Source of the DNA: Henckelia pumila
Taxonomy: Eukaryota; Streptophyta; Magnoliopsida; Lamiales; Gesneriaceae
Assembly (NCBI RefSeq): GCF_033568475.1
Contig: NC_133120.1
Coordinates: 88,926,151 to 88,990,150 of the forward strand
DNA: 64,000 nucleotides
Direction of reading: 5' to 3'
Shown here: one piece after another, positions 48,701 to 61,281 of the stretch
Position numbering within the stretch: position 1 is the first letter of the stretch
How the letters are laid out: each line of letters opens with the position of its first letter
Program-made: the position numbers and the translations under genes
The notes under the pieces: generated by a model
Databases searched by the model: none
Seen by the model: the letters and a program-made list of their open reading frames with translations, nothing else
What the model was told of the DNA's origin: nothing

Positions 48701-49093
48701 GCCATGATGGAGAGAGTCCTTGGACACTTGCCTAACCACATGTTGAAGAGAGCCGTGTAAGCTGATTTCTCGCGTGGCAACACAAATGAACAGATGTTCT
48801 AGTTATTCTAAGTTTCGTGGTATATTTTACTTGATAGTGGACAAGCTGAGAATTACATTAGAAGGAGCAGGTTGGACTGGCCCGAGGGAGCAACATCTAG
48901 AGAAAGCACTAGAGCTGTTTCGAAGCTGCCCCGGCTGCCAAACTTGATTATGCATCATGTAGATCATTCAGCTGGAGATCTCATTAACTTATTGCAAGGT
49001 CTTCTGAGATACGACCCTTCAGATAGAATGTCAGCTCGGGATGCACTTGGGCACCCCTTTTTCAAGCAATCATCCAGAACGGTCAATTTTTGA
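45727..49093 (+). CDS. AFC2: LAMMER-type dual-specificity kinase, AFC2 class
   Basis: LAMMER (CLK-like) kinases phosphorylate SR splicing factors in the nucleus. Eleven exons: 45727-45819, 46658-46847, 47161-47187, 47271-47424, 47517-47565, 47662-47776, 47985-48076, 48235-48388, 48486-48550, 48659-48756, 48838-49093. All have GT-AG introns and together code for 430 aa, close to the 427 aa of Arabidopsis AFC2. Basic N-terminus [12 protein letters not shown]. Glycine loop GEGTFGQ at 102-108, ATP lysine K124, catalytic HTDLKPEN with D220, DFG at 264-266, activation-loop STRHYRAPE at 280-288, and signature EHLAMMER at 325-332. All key residues are present. The donor of exon 6 is chosen at GCAT/GTGTGT because it restores AFMHD. 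Its promoter is duplicated twice upstream, but the coding region is single in this window. Confidence 0.96.
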
Positions 49094-50544
49094 CATCCAT
49101 TTTTCACCCCTTATCCGTCTGTACATAATCTCTGTTTCGATTCTCTTCAGCCAACAGAACGTCATAACGGAATCAAGACGTGAGTTCATTGTTTTATAAA
49201 TCTAGGGATGCTTAGTGTTACCCGTGTCGTTCAGGGACGGAAGTTCCGAACCGGTTTACCTTGGAACCATTTTGAATCGGAGGTTTGATGTTACCGGTCG
49301 GTTTCGGTCACCATAGGGTTGGTTTTGGGGCAACAATATAAAAACGAAAAAAAAAAAGAGGTGGTTTTTGATAATTTCGAATATGAGATTACTATATAAA
49401 GATAAAGAAATTGCAAGCGTCAGAAAATTTGTTGTCTCCAAATTTTTTTTTTCACCATTGTAAATACTAAGTAATGTTTCTTCCTAATATAAATAATAAA
49501 AAGAAATGATCATCTTGGATTGAAACGAATATTTTGGATATGAATAAGATCACAAAGTTTTGAGATATATTTAAAATAATTTTTTTTTAATGACAAGTAT
49601 GAGTCGGATTAATTAGTCATAAAAAAATATAAATATACTTTCATTAAAAAAAGAATCAGTATATTGGAAAATGAAACACGTGTGTGATTTTGGTTCAACA
49701 ATTTCTTCCCATTGACCAAAAGGAAAGAGGTAAGCAAATCAATTTTGAATTGTTGGACCCTTATCATTTTGGAGTGTGCAAACTCATTTTGCTTGCCCTT
49801 TACCCGAAAAAATTATTAAACACACCACCATCGTGCTACTTTTTGCAGTAGCGACAATTTAACAAAGTTGATCATCTTCTTAAAACACACGAAATCATGT
49901 TTTATTTTCAAATTTGATTTTGTTTATGGAAAGTTTATGCTTATATTTCAAATACAAAAAATTTTATGAGATCTTTTCACGAATAAATTTTGAAATGAAT
50001 ATCAGACTCGGATCGATTCTTCTTACAAAAGACATATTCCCTTTTAAATAAATTATAAGATTTTTTTTGTTAAAAAAAACCGTGCGCTGCTATTGAAGTT
50101 AAACCATTTTTGAATTATGTATAATAAATCTCTAATTTTGTGAAACAAAGTATGACGAGAATTTATTTGATTAAATATTACTGAGTTTGATTATGTACTG
50201 CAATCTTATAATACTTTTTTGATAACATGGAAGTCCGCGAGCTGTTATCATTCGACTACCCGGAGGATACTGACTCGGTGAATTTATTTTTTCTTTCGAT
50301 GATGTACGTGGGTCCCATTTTAATTGGAATTTTCCATACAACGAGCATCTGTATTTCATACCATTTAAGGATTTCCCCGAAAGAAGCCTTAACTTCCTTT
50401 TTGAACAGAATCCAATTAGCTTTTTGGGTGAAAACATTCATTGTCCTAACAAAAAATATCATGTGCAGCATTTGAATTTCGTGGGTGACAATAAAAAATT
50501 AAACAATTAATTATTATTATTATTAATTATGAACGCATAAACGC

Positions 50545-50577
<33 letters not shown>

Positions 50578-50811
50578 GATGCATAAAATAGCGTGAATTA
50601 TTTGGCGCGTGAAAAGGTTGTCGAATTTAATTTCCACCTTGTATTAATCCAAAGGCCCTCCTTCATTTCCTGCACAAAATATATCCATTTCGCCACCGCC
50701 ATTCAAGCCAAGCCCCTCCCTCCGCCTCTCTGCGGCTTCTGTCTTCCTCTCTCTCACGCACCAAAACACACACTTGGAGCACACACCGATCTTCTTCGTC
50801 GTTTCTGATTC
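49094..50811. other. Intergenic region between kinase and quinolinate synthase genes
   Basis: AT-rich with no credible gene; short frames such as 50227-50475 lack any recognisable feature. A (TAA)n microsatellite lies at 50547-50576. The last 150 bases (50650-50811) are CT-rich and look like the leader of the next gene. Confidence 0.7.
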
Positions 50812-51066
50812 ATGCACACGAATTCACTCGCAGAAGATATATGGACTCAGCAGCCACACTCTCCACCGTTAGAGCTGTATCGTCCTCCTTCTTTTGCACT
50901 TCTAAAAACCCTAAATTCAGCAACCTATACAGTCCAAAACCCGCCCACCCTGTCATCAGATGCTCCCATTCGCAAAACCCATGTCGCAATTCTGTGTATC
51001 CGCTCAAACTTACATCGGGAACGCCTTTTCATTGCTCAGCCGTCGCCTCCGGAACCAGCAATCTGA
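50812..51066 (+). other. Upstream ATG overlapping the quinolinate synthase start
   Basis: An ATG 29 bases before the chosen start opens an 84-codon frame, out of register with the main frame and overlapping it by more than 220 bases. If the transcript begins upstream of 50812, scanning ribosomes would meet it first. The overlapping frame looks like ordinary shadow sequence, so any role would be regulatory. Confidence 0.35.
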
Positions 51067-54000
51067 CGAGTACTGCCACCGGTGCTGGCTCTAAGCTGCG
51101 TGTCCTAATCGAAGAACTTCAATCACTGAATGAACCGGTAGATCGTGTTAAGAGGCTGCTGCACTATGCCGAGCTCCTCCCTTCTTTCGAAGATTCTTTG
51201 AAAACTACCGAAAACCGCGTGCCTGGGTGCACTGCACGGGTGTGGATTCATGTAGAACTAGACAGTGAGAATAGGTTGAGGTTTTTGGCGGACAGTGATT
51301 CGGAGATAACAAAAGGGTATTGTGCCTGTCTGGTTTGGGCTCTTGATGGAGCTACACCGCAAGAGATTTTGGCAGTAAAGACAGAGGATGTAGCGCCCTT
51401 GAGTGTTGTTGGATTAAATGGGAAAGGAAGGGGTTATTCTAGCAGTAGAGCGAATACTTGGCACAATGTGTTGATGAGCATGCAAAAGAGGACTAAGGCT
51501 TTGGTGGCCAAGCGCGAGGGAAGGTTGCAAGGCCAGCCTTTTCCATCGTTGATTGTGAGTGCTGATGGTATACAAGCTAAGGGAAGCTATGCTGAAGCTC
51601 AGGTGAAGTTTTCATTTTTATGTTTATTATATGGTTGATTAGTATTTGGTTTTGTACTCGTTTTTTTGTGTTATATTTGGAGAGACGGCTTTTCTACCAA
51701 AGTTACCGAAGAGTGACGGATGCCATTTCATCCCAGAATATTGGAGCGTAGGATGTTTAGTTTTCAAATCTTTGCAAAGTTTCCTCCTTTTCTGCTTACA
51801 AAATGCTAAATAGTCTTTCTTTCTTACCCATAATGGTATTTACTCTATTTTTGTTTTACCCAAAATACTTGTTAGTAAAGTTGAAGTAGACGAACGTTCA
51901 ACATTTTGAACAGATTCTGCCATGATTCTTAGGAAGATTTCAGTTGTGATAACTTGATATTTCTAGAAACATTACGAGTGGCTTGAGCCAATGATGTTGT
52001 TTCAATCAGTTGATACTTCGAGATTTTAAAAGGAAGTTTTTAGTGACCCATTTTTAAGGTGAAAAAAACCGTATTTGACCAAGATTTAGGTGCTAGTTGA
52101 TATTTAATAATAAGCCAACGATTTGGCACACCTATCTTTCGAGGACATTGGAGTGCACGGTTGGTAAAAGTTTGTCTTTCTCTTATTTTGAATCAACTAT
52201 GTGCATCAGAAGTAGATCATGCAATTAGATTGTTCTAACACATTATACTGCAGAAGCACCATCTGGGGTGTTTCTTTTCTTTCAATAATTCGTAAATTTT
52301 GGGTTCTGGCTAGTGTGCTCGTGAGGTTGGTAACATAATGACTAACATCCAAATTTTGAAAACCATAGTTTCAATATCATATATTGCAGGCAAGATTTCT
52401 GTCCCCTGATGAGGTAAAAATTCAAGAACTTGTGAATTTGCTGGAGCTGAAAAAAATTGGGGTGGTTGCACATTTTTACATGGACCCTGAGGTCCAAGGC
52501 ATTTTAACTGCTGCACAGAAGCTCTGGCCTCACATCCATATATCTGACTCATTGGTAATGGCAGATTCTGCAGTCCAAATGGCTAAAGCTGGATGTAAAT
52601 ATATCACTGTTCTCGGTGTAGATTTTATGTCTGAAAATGTACGAGCTATCCTCGATCAGGCTGGATTTACAGAGGTACAACACCTTTCTCATATTTTTCT
52701 CTGATGTATGTCTTCTGTTGATTAGATGGTGAAATAAATTAATCAGCCTATTCACCAACTAATCTCTGTTCATTATACACACATATGTGTGTGTGTGTGT
52801 GATGGTTATAAATATCAGGGGGTTACGTGGTGGAAAATTAGAGAATGATGATACGTTAAGAATGTTGAGAAAATGGGAAGAAGTGTCATTGTTCGATGTT
52901 ATATGATATAAAAGATTTTTCTTGATGTTTTTTAGATGACTGATGTTTTGCTAGTTTATATGAGCAAGGTTTTTACCACCGGAAAATTAGAGAATGATGA
53001 TATGTTAAGAAATGTTGAGAAAATGGGAAGAAGTGTCATTGTTCGATGTTATATGATATAAAAATTTTTTCTTGATGTTTTTTAGATGACTGATGTTTTG
53101 CTAGTTAACCTAGTTTATTTGAGCAAGGTTTTTACCACCGTAAATACCTCTCCACTTTGCAGAAGGAAAATGTCTGTTTTAATTTTAACATTAAATTTTG
53201 TTGTTTTCGACTAAATGGAATCTTCCATGTTTAGAGTTAATGATTTGGAGATTTGTTTCTGATGAAGGCAGTTGATATAATATGATTGCTTCATTTTTTA
53301 AGTTTGGTTCTTAACGCAATCAATGATTACAAAATTAGTATAGTTATTTCAGTTTGTTGTGAGCATATTTCAACTATGAAAATTGTTCAGGTAGGTGTGT
53401 ACAGGATGTCTAATGAACGAATTGGTTGCTCCTTGGCTGATGCTGCATCCAGTCCTAAATATATGGATTATCTTGCCACTGCTGCAGCTTCTGTTCCTTC
53501 TCCCTCTTTGCATGTTGTCTATATTAATACATCCCTTGAGACCAAAGCTTATACGCATGAAGTTGTTCCAACAATAACCTGTACCTCTTCTAATGTCGTG
53601 CAAACCATTCTGCAGGTTGGCTGTGCCATTGCTTTAATCATTTGTTTGTTTTACTTTTTGTGCATACTTCAGATTCTTTTTACTTATTTTGAGCTGCATC
53701 TGGTAATTTTCAAGGCTTTTGCAGAAGTGCCTAATTTAAGTGTATGGTATGGTCCTGACACTTACATGGGAGCAAATATCATGGAGTTGTTTCAGCAGAT
53801 GACTGTGATGAGTGATGAAGAAATAGCCAGTATACATCCAAATCACAATAGAAACTCTATCAAATCTTTGATACCTCGGCTTCATTATTTTCAGGTGAAT
53901 ATATTTTTTTAAGTTGTGTTAGTAAAAGCAACCACTTGTTCTACATTCTGCGCATTTTTCGAAGTATGAAAAAGTGAAATATTTAGGTGCGAATTCTAAT

Positions 54001-55536
54001 CTACCTATATTTTATTATCAGTATGCTGTGAACTAAATTTCGAGGTGAGAAAAGGTTCAAATACAGATCAATTAAGGCTCGGGCTTGTAAACTCATTTAA
54101 TTTTAAGCATTTCTGTAAATATATGAAAGGTGATGAGTAGGTCCCGAGTTACTGAATAATCTAATTTGACATTGAATCAGCATGGAAATATGTTTAACTC
54201 AACTTGAGTTCGATAATTTCGAATATGTGTCGAATAATACTTGAGTTCGTTCAACAAACTCATGGATTGACTAGGTTAATTTGCACCCCAACTTGGAACC
54301 ATAAGTTTCTTGTTCTCAACATTTTCGAAAGGAGGTCCTACTTTTTGGAGAAGAGCATGTTGCATGAGACCCTTGTTGTACCACGGTCATGGTGGTTTCA
54401 TTGATTTTATCATCAACCTATCTTTTTCTGTGCCAGGATGGAACGTGTATCGTTCATCACCTCTTTGGTCATGAAGTTGTCGGTAAAATTAATGAAATGT
54501 ATTGCGATGCATTTCTAACCGCTCATTTTGAAGTTCCTGGTGAAATGTTTTCTCTAGCAATGGAAGCAAAGAAAAGAGGAATGGGAGTAGTAGGTTCCAC
54601 ACAGAATATATTGGACTTCATCAAAGAAAGGTTGCAAGAGGCATTAAATAGAAATGTCGACGATCATCTTCAGTTTGTTTTAGGTACCGAATCGGGAATG
54701 GTGACTTCAATAGTTGCCGCAGTTCGCAAATTATTAGGCTCTATGAAGTCCGATAAGGGAGCAAAAGTTACCGTAGAGATAGTCTTTCCAGTCTCATCGG
54801 AGTCTGTAACAAGAACACAGAACTCAACCTTTGGAGAAATAGGGGACTTCTCGCAACTTAATGTAATACCTGGTGTAGCAAGCGGAGAGGGTTGTTCTCT
54901 TCATGGAGGTTGTGCATCTTGTCCTTACATGAAGGTTAGCCAATCACCTATACTATATCTGCTTGATGATTCATGGAATATGAAAATCTGTGATGAAATA
55001 TAGTCGTTTTTGGTCCAAAACATCAGAAATATCTGTATAATATACTTGTTTATTTATTGGAGTTTGGACCTGCAATTTGAGAGTTTTGGTTGAAGGGGTA
55101 TAAATTCTTGTTCATACCATAATTTTTCAAAGGGTTTGAACAAACACATAAATCTGTATTTTATTCTGACAAGTACGGCAGGCCATTTTGAAGGCGTAGT
55201 GCTCATTTATTCATCTACTTTAACTTACCAGATGAACTCTCTTAGCTCGCTCTTCAAAGTTTGCCACAACTTGCCTGATGACAAAGATAGCCTTTCAGCA
55301 TATGAAGCAGGGCGGTTCAGTTTGCGAACCCCAAATGGAAAACTAATTGCGGATGTTGGTTGTGAGCCAATACTGCATATGAGACATTTTCAGGTACTTG
55401 ATTCTTGATTTTCATTTTACTGCTGGAATTATGGAGTGCCTGAGTATCAATCGTCCTCGCTTTGTTTTGCCTTCTGCAGGCCACAAAAAAACTGCCGGAT
55501 AAGCTGATTCAACAAATCCTTCACCATGGAGGATAA
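50841..55536 (+). CDS. QS: Quinolinate synthase, plastid type (SufE-NadA fusion)
   Basis: Makes quinolinate from iminoaspartate and dihydroxyacetone phosphate in plastid NAD synthesis, using a 4Fe-4S cluster. Exons 50841-51602, 52390-52674, 53391-53615, 53715-53894, 54437-54934, 55232-55393, 55480-55536, all phase 0, give 722 aa, near the 718 of Arabidopsis QS (OLD5). The Ser-rich first 60 or so residues look like a transit peptide. SufE domain about 86-215 with the sulfur-accepting Cys in ENRVPGCTARVW (C130). NadA domain from about 255: VVAHFYMDPEVQGIL, TCTSSNVVQTIL, VWYGPDTYMGANI, GTCIVHHLFGHEVV, VLGTESGMVTSIV, then EGCSLHGGCASCPYMK (C637, C643, C646) and ADVGCEPILHMRHFQ (C694), the expected cluster region. 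The start is the first ATG in frame; the gene appears intact. Confidence 0.96.
52832..53140 (+). repeat. Tandem duplication in intron 2 of the quinolinate synthase gene
   Basis: Two copies (52832-52980 and 52981-53140) of a roughly 150-bp unit beginning GGAAAATTAGAGAATGATGA and ending TTTTTACCACC. They differ by a few substitutions and a short insertion (TAACCTAG) in the second. Exons are untouched. Confidence 0.9.
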
Positions 55537-56175
55537 CGCTGCAAGTCTAAAATGATCCAATGTTGGCCGATCGGTTTGAATTTTTACACAGTAACTTAGG
55601 ATTTGCCTTAATATTATCAAATCATACATCAAGACCTTCAAGAAAAGTCACCCTGATACCGGATGGGTCGCATAGTTCCCAAATTGAATGTTCTTACAAA
55701 CTCATCATGTTCTCAAGTTTCTTTTGCTAGTGTTTTATTTGGTTATTTACCAGAATTTACTAGATATTGGGCGAGGGTTTTTAGGTGCTTGTTTTTACAT
55801 TATGATTATGAAGCATTTTCATAGGTTCATTGCCGATATGAGATTTGATCAATTACTGGTTTGTCATTCCGGGATCAACAGGATCCCAGCTAAAAGATTT
55901 ATCATAAAGAAATTTTTCTACTGTTTCTTGCATTTTCGTGTCATGTCTTGAGATTTGTGAAGTGCAGTTACAGCTGACTCTATTGGTAATATATATCTCT
56001 GTGTGCAGATAGTGGTGAGACTTGTTTAACATGACAATGCTTTGTTTTTGTTAACATCGTCTTTAAATTGTGTCGTCAATGAGTGATTTGAGTTATGGGG
56101 GATTATATGCTTTAGAGATTCAGAATTTGATTTATAATGTTCATGTTATTTCTTTCTCCGGCCAATGTAGCAGCG
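55537..56175. other. 3' flank of the quinolinate synthase gene
   Basis: Probably contains the 3' UTR and polyadenylation region; no distinct signal could be fixed. No other gene seen. The Reina-like element begins at 56176, about 640 bases after the stop codon. Confidence 0.6.
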
Positions 56176-56537
56176 TGTTATGAGCCCAGATTCAAATATG
56201 CAAGATCTTGATCCATTGGGCCCAGGAACCTCAAATTCAAAGGGCCCAAGTGAAACTGAAGATGAAAAGCCCAAGACAATCAAAGTGTATGTTATGAGAA
56301 ACAAACGAAACACACGTGAAGGGAAAGAGAATATATAATAGCAGTTAGTTGGTATGAGATGGTATGAGAGATTTGATTTCTTGTTGAGAGAGTAACTAGC
56401 ACTTAGCTAGGGAGTTACTTATTGTACAGAGGTTTGCCTCTGGGTTTATTCTGTTTCTTACTATATAATCTTCATTTTCATCTCATTGGGCGCATCATTT
56501 TCTGCCTTCGAATTTGTATTTACTGTAAGTCATAACA
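56176..56537 (+). repeat. Left LTR of the Reina-like element
   Basis: 362 bp, complete. Its first 248 bases are nearly identical to 63753-64000: one difference is visible (TATGAGAAAC versus TAGGAGAAAC), so the insertion is not very old despite the damaged frame. Confidence 0.92.
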
Positions 56538-56576
56538 TTGCTCCGACCTGCCGGATACGATGAACGGTCGACGGCA

Positions 56577-57290
56577 ATGGCCAGCACGCGAAACGATGCG
56601 AAGTTTGAAACGATGGAACGATCAGTGAATGGATTGCAGGAGAGTATGCTACAGGTGCAAGGCAGGCTAGATAAACTTGATCAAACTCTCGGAGGTTTTA
56701 ATGATCTGAAGGTGTTGATGGAGCAGTTGCTCAAGGGACAGGGTGGTGTTACACTTACTGATAATCGAAAGGAAGAAGGGCCAGGAGGAGATGATGGTAG
56801 ACAGGAGAAGGAGGAGATGAGAAGGGCGTTAAAGAGGATTGAATTACCGGGTTTTGACGGCGAGGATCCGATGGGCTGGCTGGGGAAGGTGGAGCAATAC
56901 TTCGACGTTCATGAAACTCCGATCGAATGTCGACTCAAGTTGGCTTACGTTTGTATGCAGGGATCCACCGTCCATTGGTTCCGCTGGATGAAGGCGAGGA
57001 TTCCCAACATGAACTGGGACCGATTTGCTGAAGAATTAATTAAACGATACGGAGGGTATGATGCTAACCCATTTGAATTGATGGCATCGCTGAAACAAGG
57101 TCATCAACCGATAGAAACTTATATCGAATATTTTGAGGTGTTGGTCGCGCAGCTTGGTGATGTTCAAGAAGAGCAGTGTCTGGGGTATTTTCTGAGTGGA
57201 TTGCGGGATGAGATTCGTCGGCGAATGATCGTTCATAACCCGCGAACGGTGGATCGCGCGATGATGTTGTGGGCTGAGTATGGGTTCTGA
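56577..57290 (+). pseudogene. Reina-like gag, N-terminal part
   Basis: From ATG 56577 (MASTRNDAKFETMERSVNGL) a coiled-coil-like start is followed by the capsid-type region IELPGFDGEDPMGWLGKVEQ and FDVHETPIECRLKLAYVCMQ. The frame ends in TGA at 57288-57290, where the next frame takes over, so one indel separates them. Confidence 0.88.
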
Positions 57291-58248
57291 ACAGAGAAGG
57301 CCCATGAATATGGGTTGGGCTAATCTAGCCCACATCACTGATAAGGATCGGCCATTTAATCATCCACAACCACAGATTATCGCGAAGGCGGCGAGTCCAG
57401 GAGAGGGGTATCAACGTCGGCCGCTAGCTCCGACAGCGTACAGTGGGGGATCGCGATCAAATTTTGGTGGGAACACTGGCGAAATATCTAAGGCTCCGAT
57501 ACAAAGGAACCGTGAGGGACGAATAGTATCACACGAAGAGTATTTGCACAGGAGGGAGAAGGGGTTGTGTTTTAAATGTGGGGAACCATACCATCCTATG
57601 CATCGCTGTGTGAATAAGAGTTTAAAGGTAACCATTCTGGCTGAGGAAGATGGGGAAACATGCGAGCTCGAACAGGGGGCAGCTGGGGAGGAAAGTGGTC
57701 ATCAACAGGGCGAGATTGAAACGTGGGAGGAAACTCCTACCACCGAGTACAACACTTTGGAATTACCATTGTATTCTGTCAGTGGAATTAATCAACCACA
57801 GACATTGAAAATGAAAGCAAAAGTGGCGGGCCGAGATGTGGTGGCAATGGTGGATAGTGGCGCTAACCACAACTTCATCTCGAGAAGCTTGATCACTGAT
57901 TTGGGGATTAAGGTGGATGAGAAAGTGCGATTTGGCGTGTGTCTTGGCGATGGGGCTCGCGTCGCAGGTCAAGGGATGTGTAAAGATTTGGAAGTCGATT
58001 TGGGTCTTTGCCAGATACAAATCGAAGGGTATTTGTTTGAATTGGGTGGGCTTGATCTCATTTTAGGAGTTGACTGGCTCCGCACATTAGGCGATGTCAT
58101 GCTGAACTGGGCCAATATGCAGATGAGATTCACTTGGAAAGGGCAGACGGTGCTTCTACGGGGGATCCGACACTTAGTAGATCCGTGGTATCTCTCAAGT
58201 CAATTACTAAAGTACGGGAGGTGGAATTTTGTGGGGCAGTATCAGTAA
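57280..58248 (+). pseudogene. Reina-like gag knuckle and protease
   Basis: Contains the CCHC knuckle CFKCGEPYHPMHRC and the aspartic protease VVAMVDSGANHNFISRSLI followed by FELGGLDLILGVDWLRTLGD. The frame runs out at 58248, overlapping the next one, which marks another frameshift between 58134 and 58248. Confidence 0.9.
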
Positions 58249-58668
58249 AGTGGAATGATAGTGGGGGAAGCAAACTGGAGGCAGAGCAAGGAAATTTACA
58301 TGGGGATATGGCCAGTCTCCTCGCTAAATATGAAGGGGTGTTTCAAGAACTTATCGACTTGCCACCTCGACGAATACATGATCATGCTATTAACATCAAA
58401 GAGGGATCTGGACCGGTATCTGTGAGGCCAAATCGCTACGCCCACCACCAAAAGGACGAGATAGAACGCATGGTGCGAGACATGCTCAAATCGGGTGTCA
58501 TACAACCCAGTGGCAGCCCGTACTCCAGTCCTGTTATTTTGGTGAAAAAGAAGGATGGCAGTTGGCGTTTCTGTGTTGATTACAGGGCCTTAAACGATAT
58601 TACGATCTCCGACAAATACCCAATTCCGGTGGTTGAAGAGTTGTTTGATGAATTGCATGGGGCTAAAT
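58249..58668 (+). pseudogene. Reina-like reverse transcriptase, 5' part
   Basis: Contains YAHHQKDEIERMVRDMLKSG, VILVKKKDGSWRFCVDYRAL and YPIPVVEELFDELHGA, the first motifs of a gypsy reverse transcriptase. The coding sequence is cut at 58668 by the solo LTR and resumes at 61282. Confidence 0.92.
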
Positions 58669-61276
58669 TGAAACGACCCTAACTCTATAATAAACAAATA
58701 TGCGGAAAAATTTTTTTTTTTATACTACTAAATAAAATATGTACATATATGCCCATACATATATGCACTGAATTAAAATACTTAAAATAAATTCATGACT
58801 AAATAAATAAACAATTTAAATACTTAAATAAAATGCATTCTTTGAATTAAATAAATATCTGAGTCAACCCCTATAATTCAAAATATACTGCATAAATAAA
58901 ATAAATAAAAAGTGTGCATGCACTAAAATATTTAATAAAATATTCCAAACACCTCAACCCTTAAAAATAATAAAATGTATCATAAGACTCAAGCACGGTG
59001 ACTCAGAAGCTGTCACGGTCACGGGGCTACTGTAGCGCTGCTCATACGTCCTCACCACCGGTAGGAGTAACCTGCTCCTCTACGTACTCACCTGCACCAT
59101 ATCAGTGTAGTGAGCCTAGAGGCCCAACATGCATACTAACAAGGGTTCAAAATAATTTAAAACAATTTAATACTACTACATACATATACATGAATGAGCA
59201 TGCTTAAAAATTTCATAACATAACTTACTTAAATAAACATAAATACATAATACATAACATACATACATGAGTTGTTGAGCATTTATTTTCTTAACATCGA
59301 ATGGTCCTATCCGTAAGTGTGACCCATAGTGCGACTGATCAGTCTAAGAAACCATCGTACGAGGCTGGTGGCGAACCACCCATACATAAATGGCAGAAAA
59401 CTGCCCATACATAAATGGCAGAAACTGCCCATACATAAATGGCCACACTACTTCAATTTCCACCTAAAATATTTTATTTGCTCAACCATAGAAATTAAAT
59501 CATAGCATAAAAATTGATTTCATGAATGCATGTACTTAAATAAATTGTGTGTCCTTCATATATATTTAATTTAATTTTCTTACTAACATATAAATATTAA
59601 AATAACTTAAATGCATAAAAATAATTAAATATATAATCAGGACACATGCAATTTTCTCATAGATGGTTCTGGACTGCTGGCCCTACACTCCAGCTCATTA
59701 ACTTAAATCTGGCCCATTGGGCCCAAAAGCCCATTAACAAGCCCAATAACTTTCATGGGCTCCCAAGCCCATAAAAATTTCTGGCCAACTTAAAACTTTA
59801 AAATAAAATTATCAAAAGCCCAAAAATAAATAAAATAACCCAAAATAATTTAATGGAATCCCAAATAATTTAAATGGTACTAATTAAATTTTTTTTTTGG
59901 GAATTTAATTAGTCCATTTAATTCCTAATTAACTTAAAGACTTAAAAATAAAAATACCCGAGCCCAAATAAAATAACCCGGATCCGGACCCACTTAACTT
60001 AACCCACTAACCTACTGACCCGACCCGGACCCAAGACCCGACCCGGAAACCACCAAAACCCTAGAACCCGACCGCCCACCTTCTCCATTCTTCTCGGCCG
60101 AGAGCAGCAGGCCTTCTTGGCCTGCTGCCGGCCGGCTCCGGCCGCCCCTGGCCGGGGCGCCGCCGCCCGGACGTAGCCCACGTCCGGGCGGACCTAACCC
60201 AACCAGGCCCCAGCCCCCATGCAGCCAGGAACCACCGAGCCGCAGCCTTTCTCCCCAAACCCTAAACTGACTCGGCTGCGCCTCCTTGCTCCAAAACTGT
60301 TCGTTCCAACCCTTCTCAGCCTCAAGCCCTGCCATGGCTCGAGCCTTAGACACCCTAGGACCTTACCTGACCGAACCCTCAGCCCCGAACCAAGCATGGA
60401 GAGGAAAAATCGTGAGCATACATATGAAACTCGAAGAACATGCACCAAAACCAACCTTCAATCGAATTTTCTGAAAAATATTTAAAAGAATTTCGATGCC
60501 TACCATAATCCACATAATATATACTGATATTGTACGAAAATAGGAAAGAATTCATGCCTTTCACCGTAGAAATCGATTTAGCACGCACGTAGGACGTTTT
60601 CGGGACGACGGGGCGACGACAACGAGCTTTGGTCCTTCAAAAGTGTGGCTATGGTGTTCTTCCTTGGCTTGCTAGGTGGAGAAGATGAACATGGAGGGGA
60701 ATGGCGGCTGATGGGTGAATGATCGGCTAAGGGGTTTGGGGTAGATTAGGTTTTGAGTTTTTGGTTTATAAGAAAATAGGGTAAATAAATATATAATTAA
60801 GGATATTAAATATATATAAAATATAACTTAACCAAAACTCTAAAAGAAATATTTAAAAATCTGAAACATTATTAAAAATCCCGAAATTAAAATTAAGGGG
60901 ATTTTTAAAAGTGATTAAAAGTCATTACCTTGGCTAATTTTGGATAAAAAGGACTCCTAAAATTATATAAAATTAAATACTAAAAATTTTGAGATAATAA
61001 AACTCAAAATAATATTTTTGGGCTCTAAAAAGGCTCATAAAATAATTTGGGTGGGAAGTCGTCATCTCGTCCGTCCACGGTCCCGTCTACGCGATTAAAT
61101 AATAAAAATACTAAAAATCATAAAAATCACTAATTATGGGTTAAATGGCTTAAAAATAAATTAAATCATGCATAAATAATTCACATAATATTTTAACCCA
61201 TAAATCATAAATTTAAATAATTAAATATCCTAATTATGCAGGCGGATTTATGTAATTAAAAATACCGGGTGTTACA
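58669..61276 (-). mobile_element. Solo LTR of the same Ty3/gypsy-like family, copy 2
   Basis: 2608 bp, TGAAACGACC to GGGTGTTACA, with target duplication TAAAT (58664-58668, 61277-61281). It is related along its length to 20421-23136, in the same orientation, with many substitutions and indels. It shares the GC-rich patch (60060-60200). No internal domain remains, so LTR-LTR recombination removed it. Confidence 0.92.
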
Positions 61277-61281
61277 TAAAT

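Noticed and set aside
50227..50475. 82-codon frame between the kinase and quinolinate synthase genes
   Set aside because: Starts with an in-frame ATG but has no family resemblance, and the opposite strand is equally open.
53286..53390. Extension of quinolinate synthase exon 3 upstream as coding
   Set aside because: The open frame before 53391 is intron; the acceptor TTGTTCAG at 53383-53390 restores the conserved FTE/VGVYRMSNE junction in phase.
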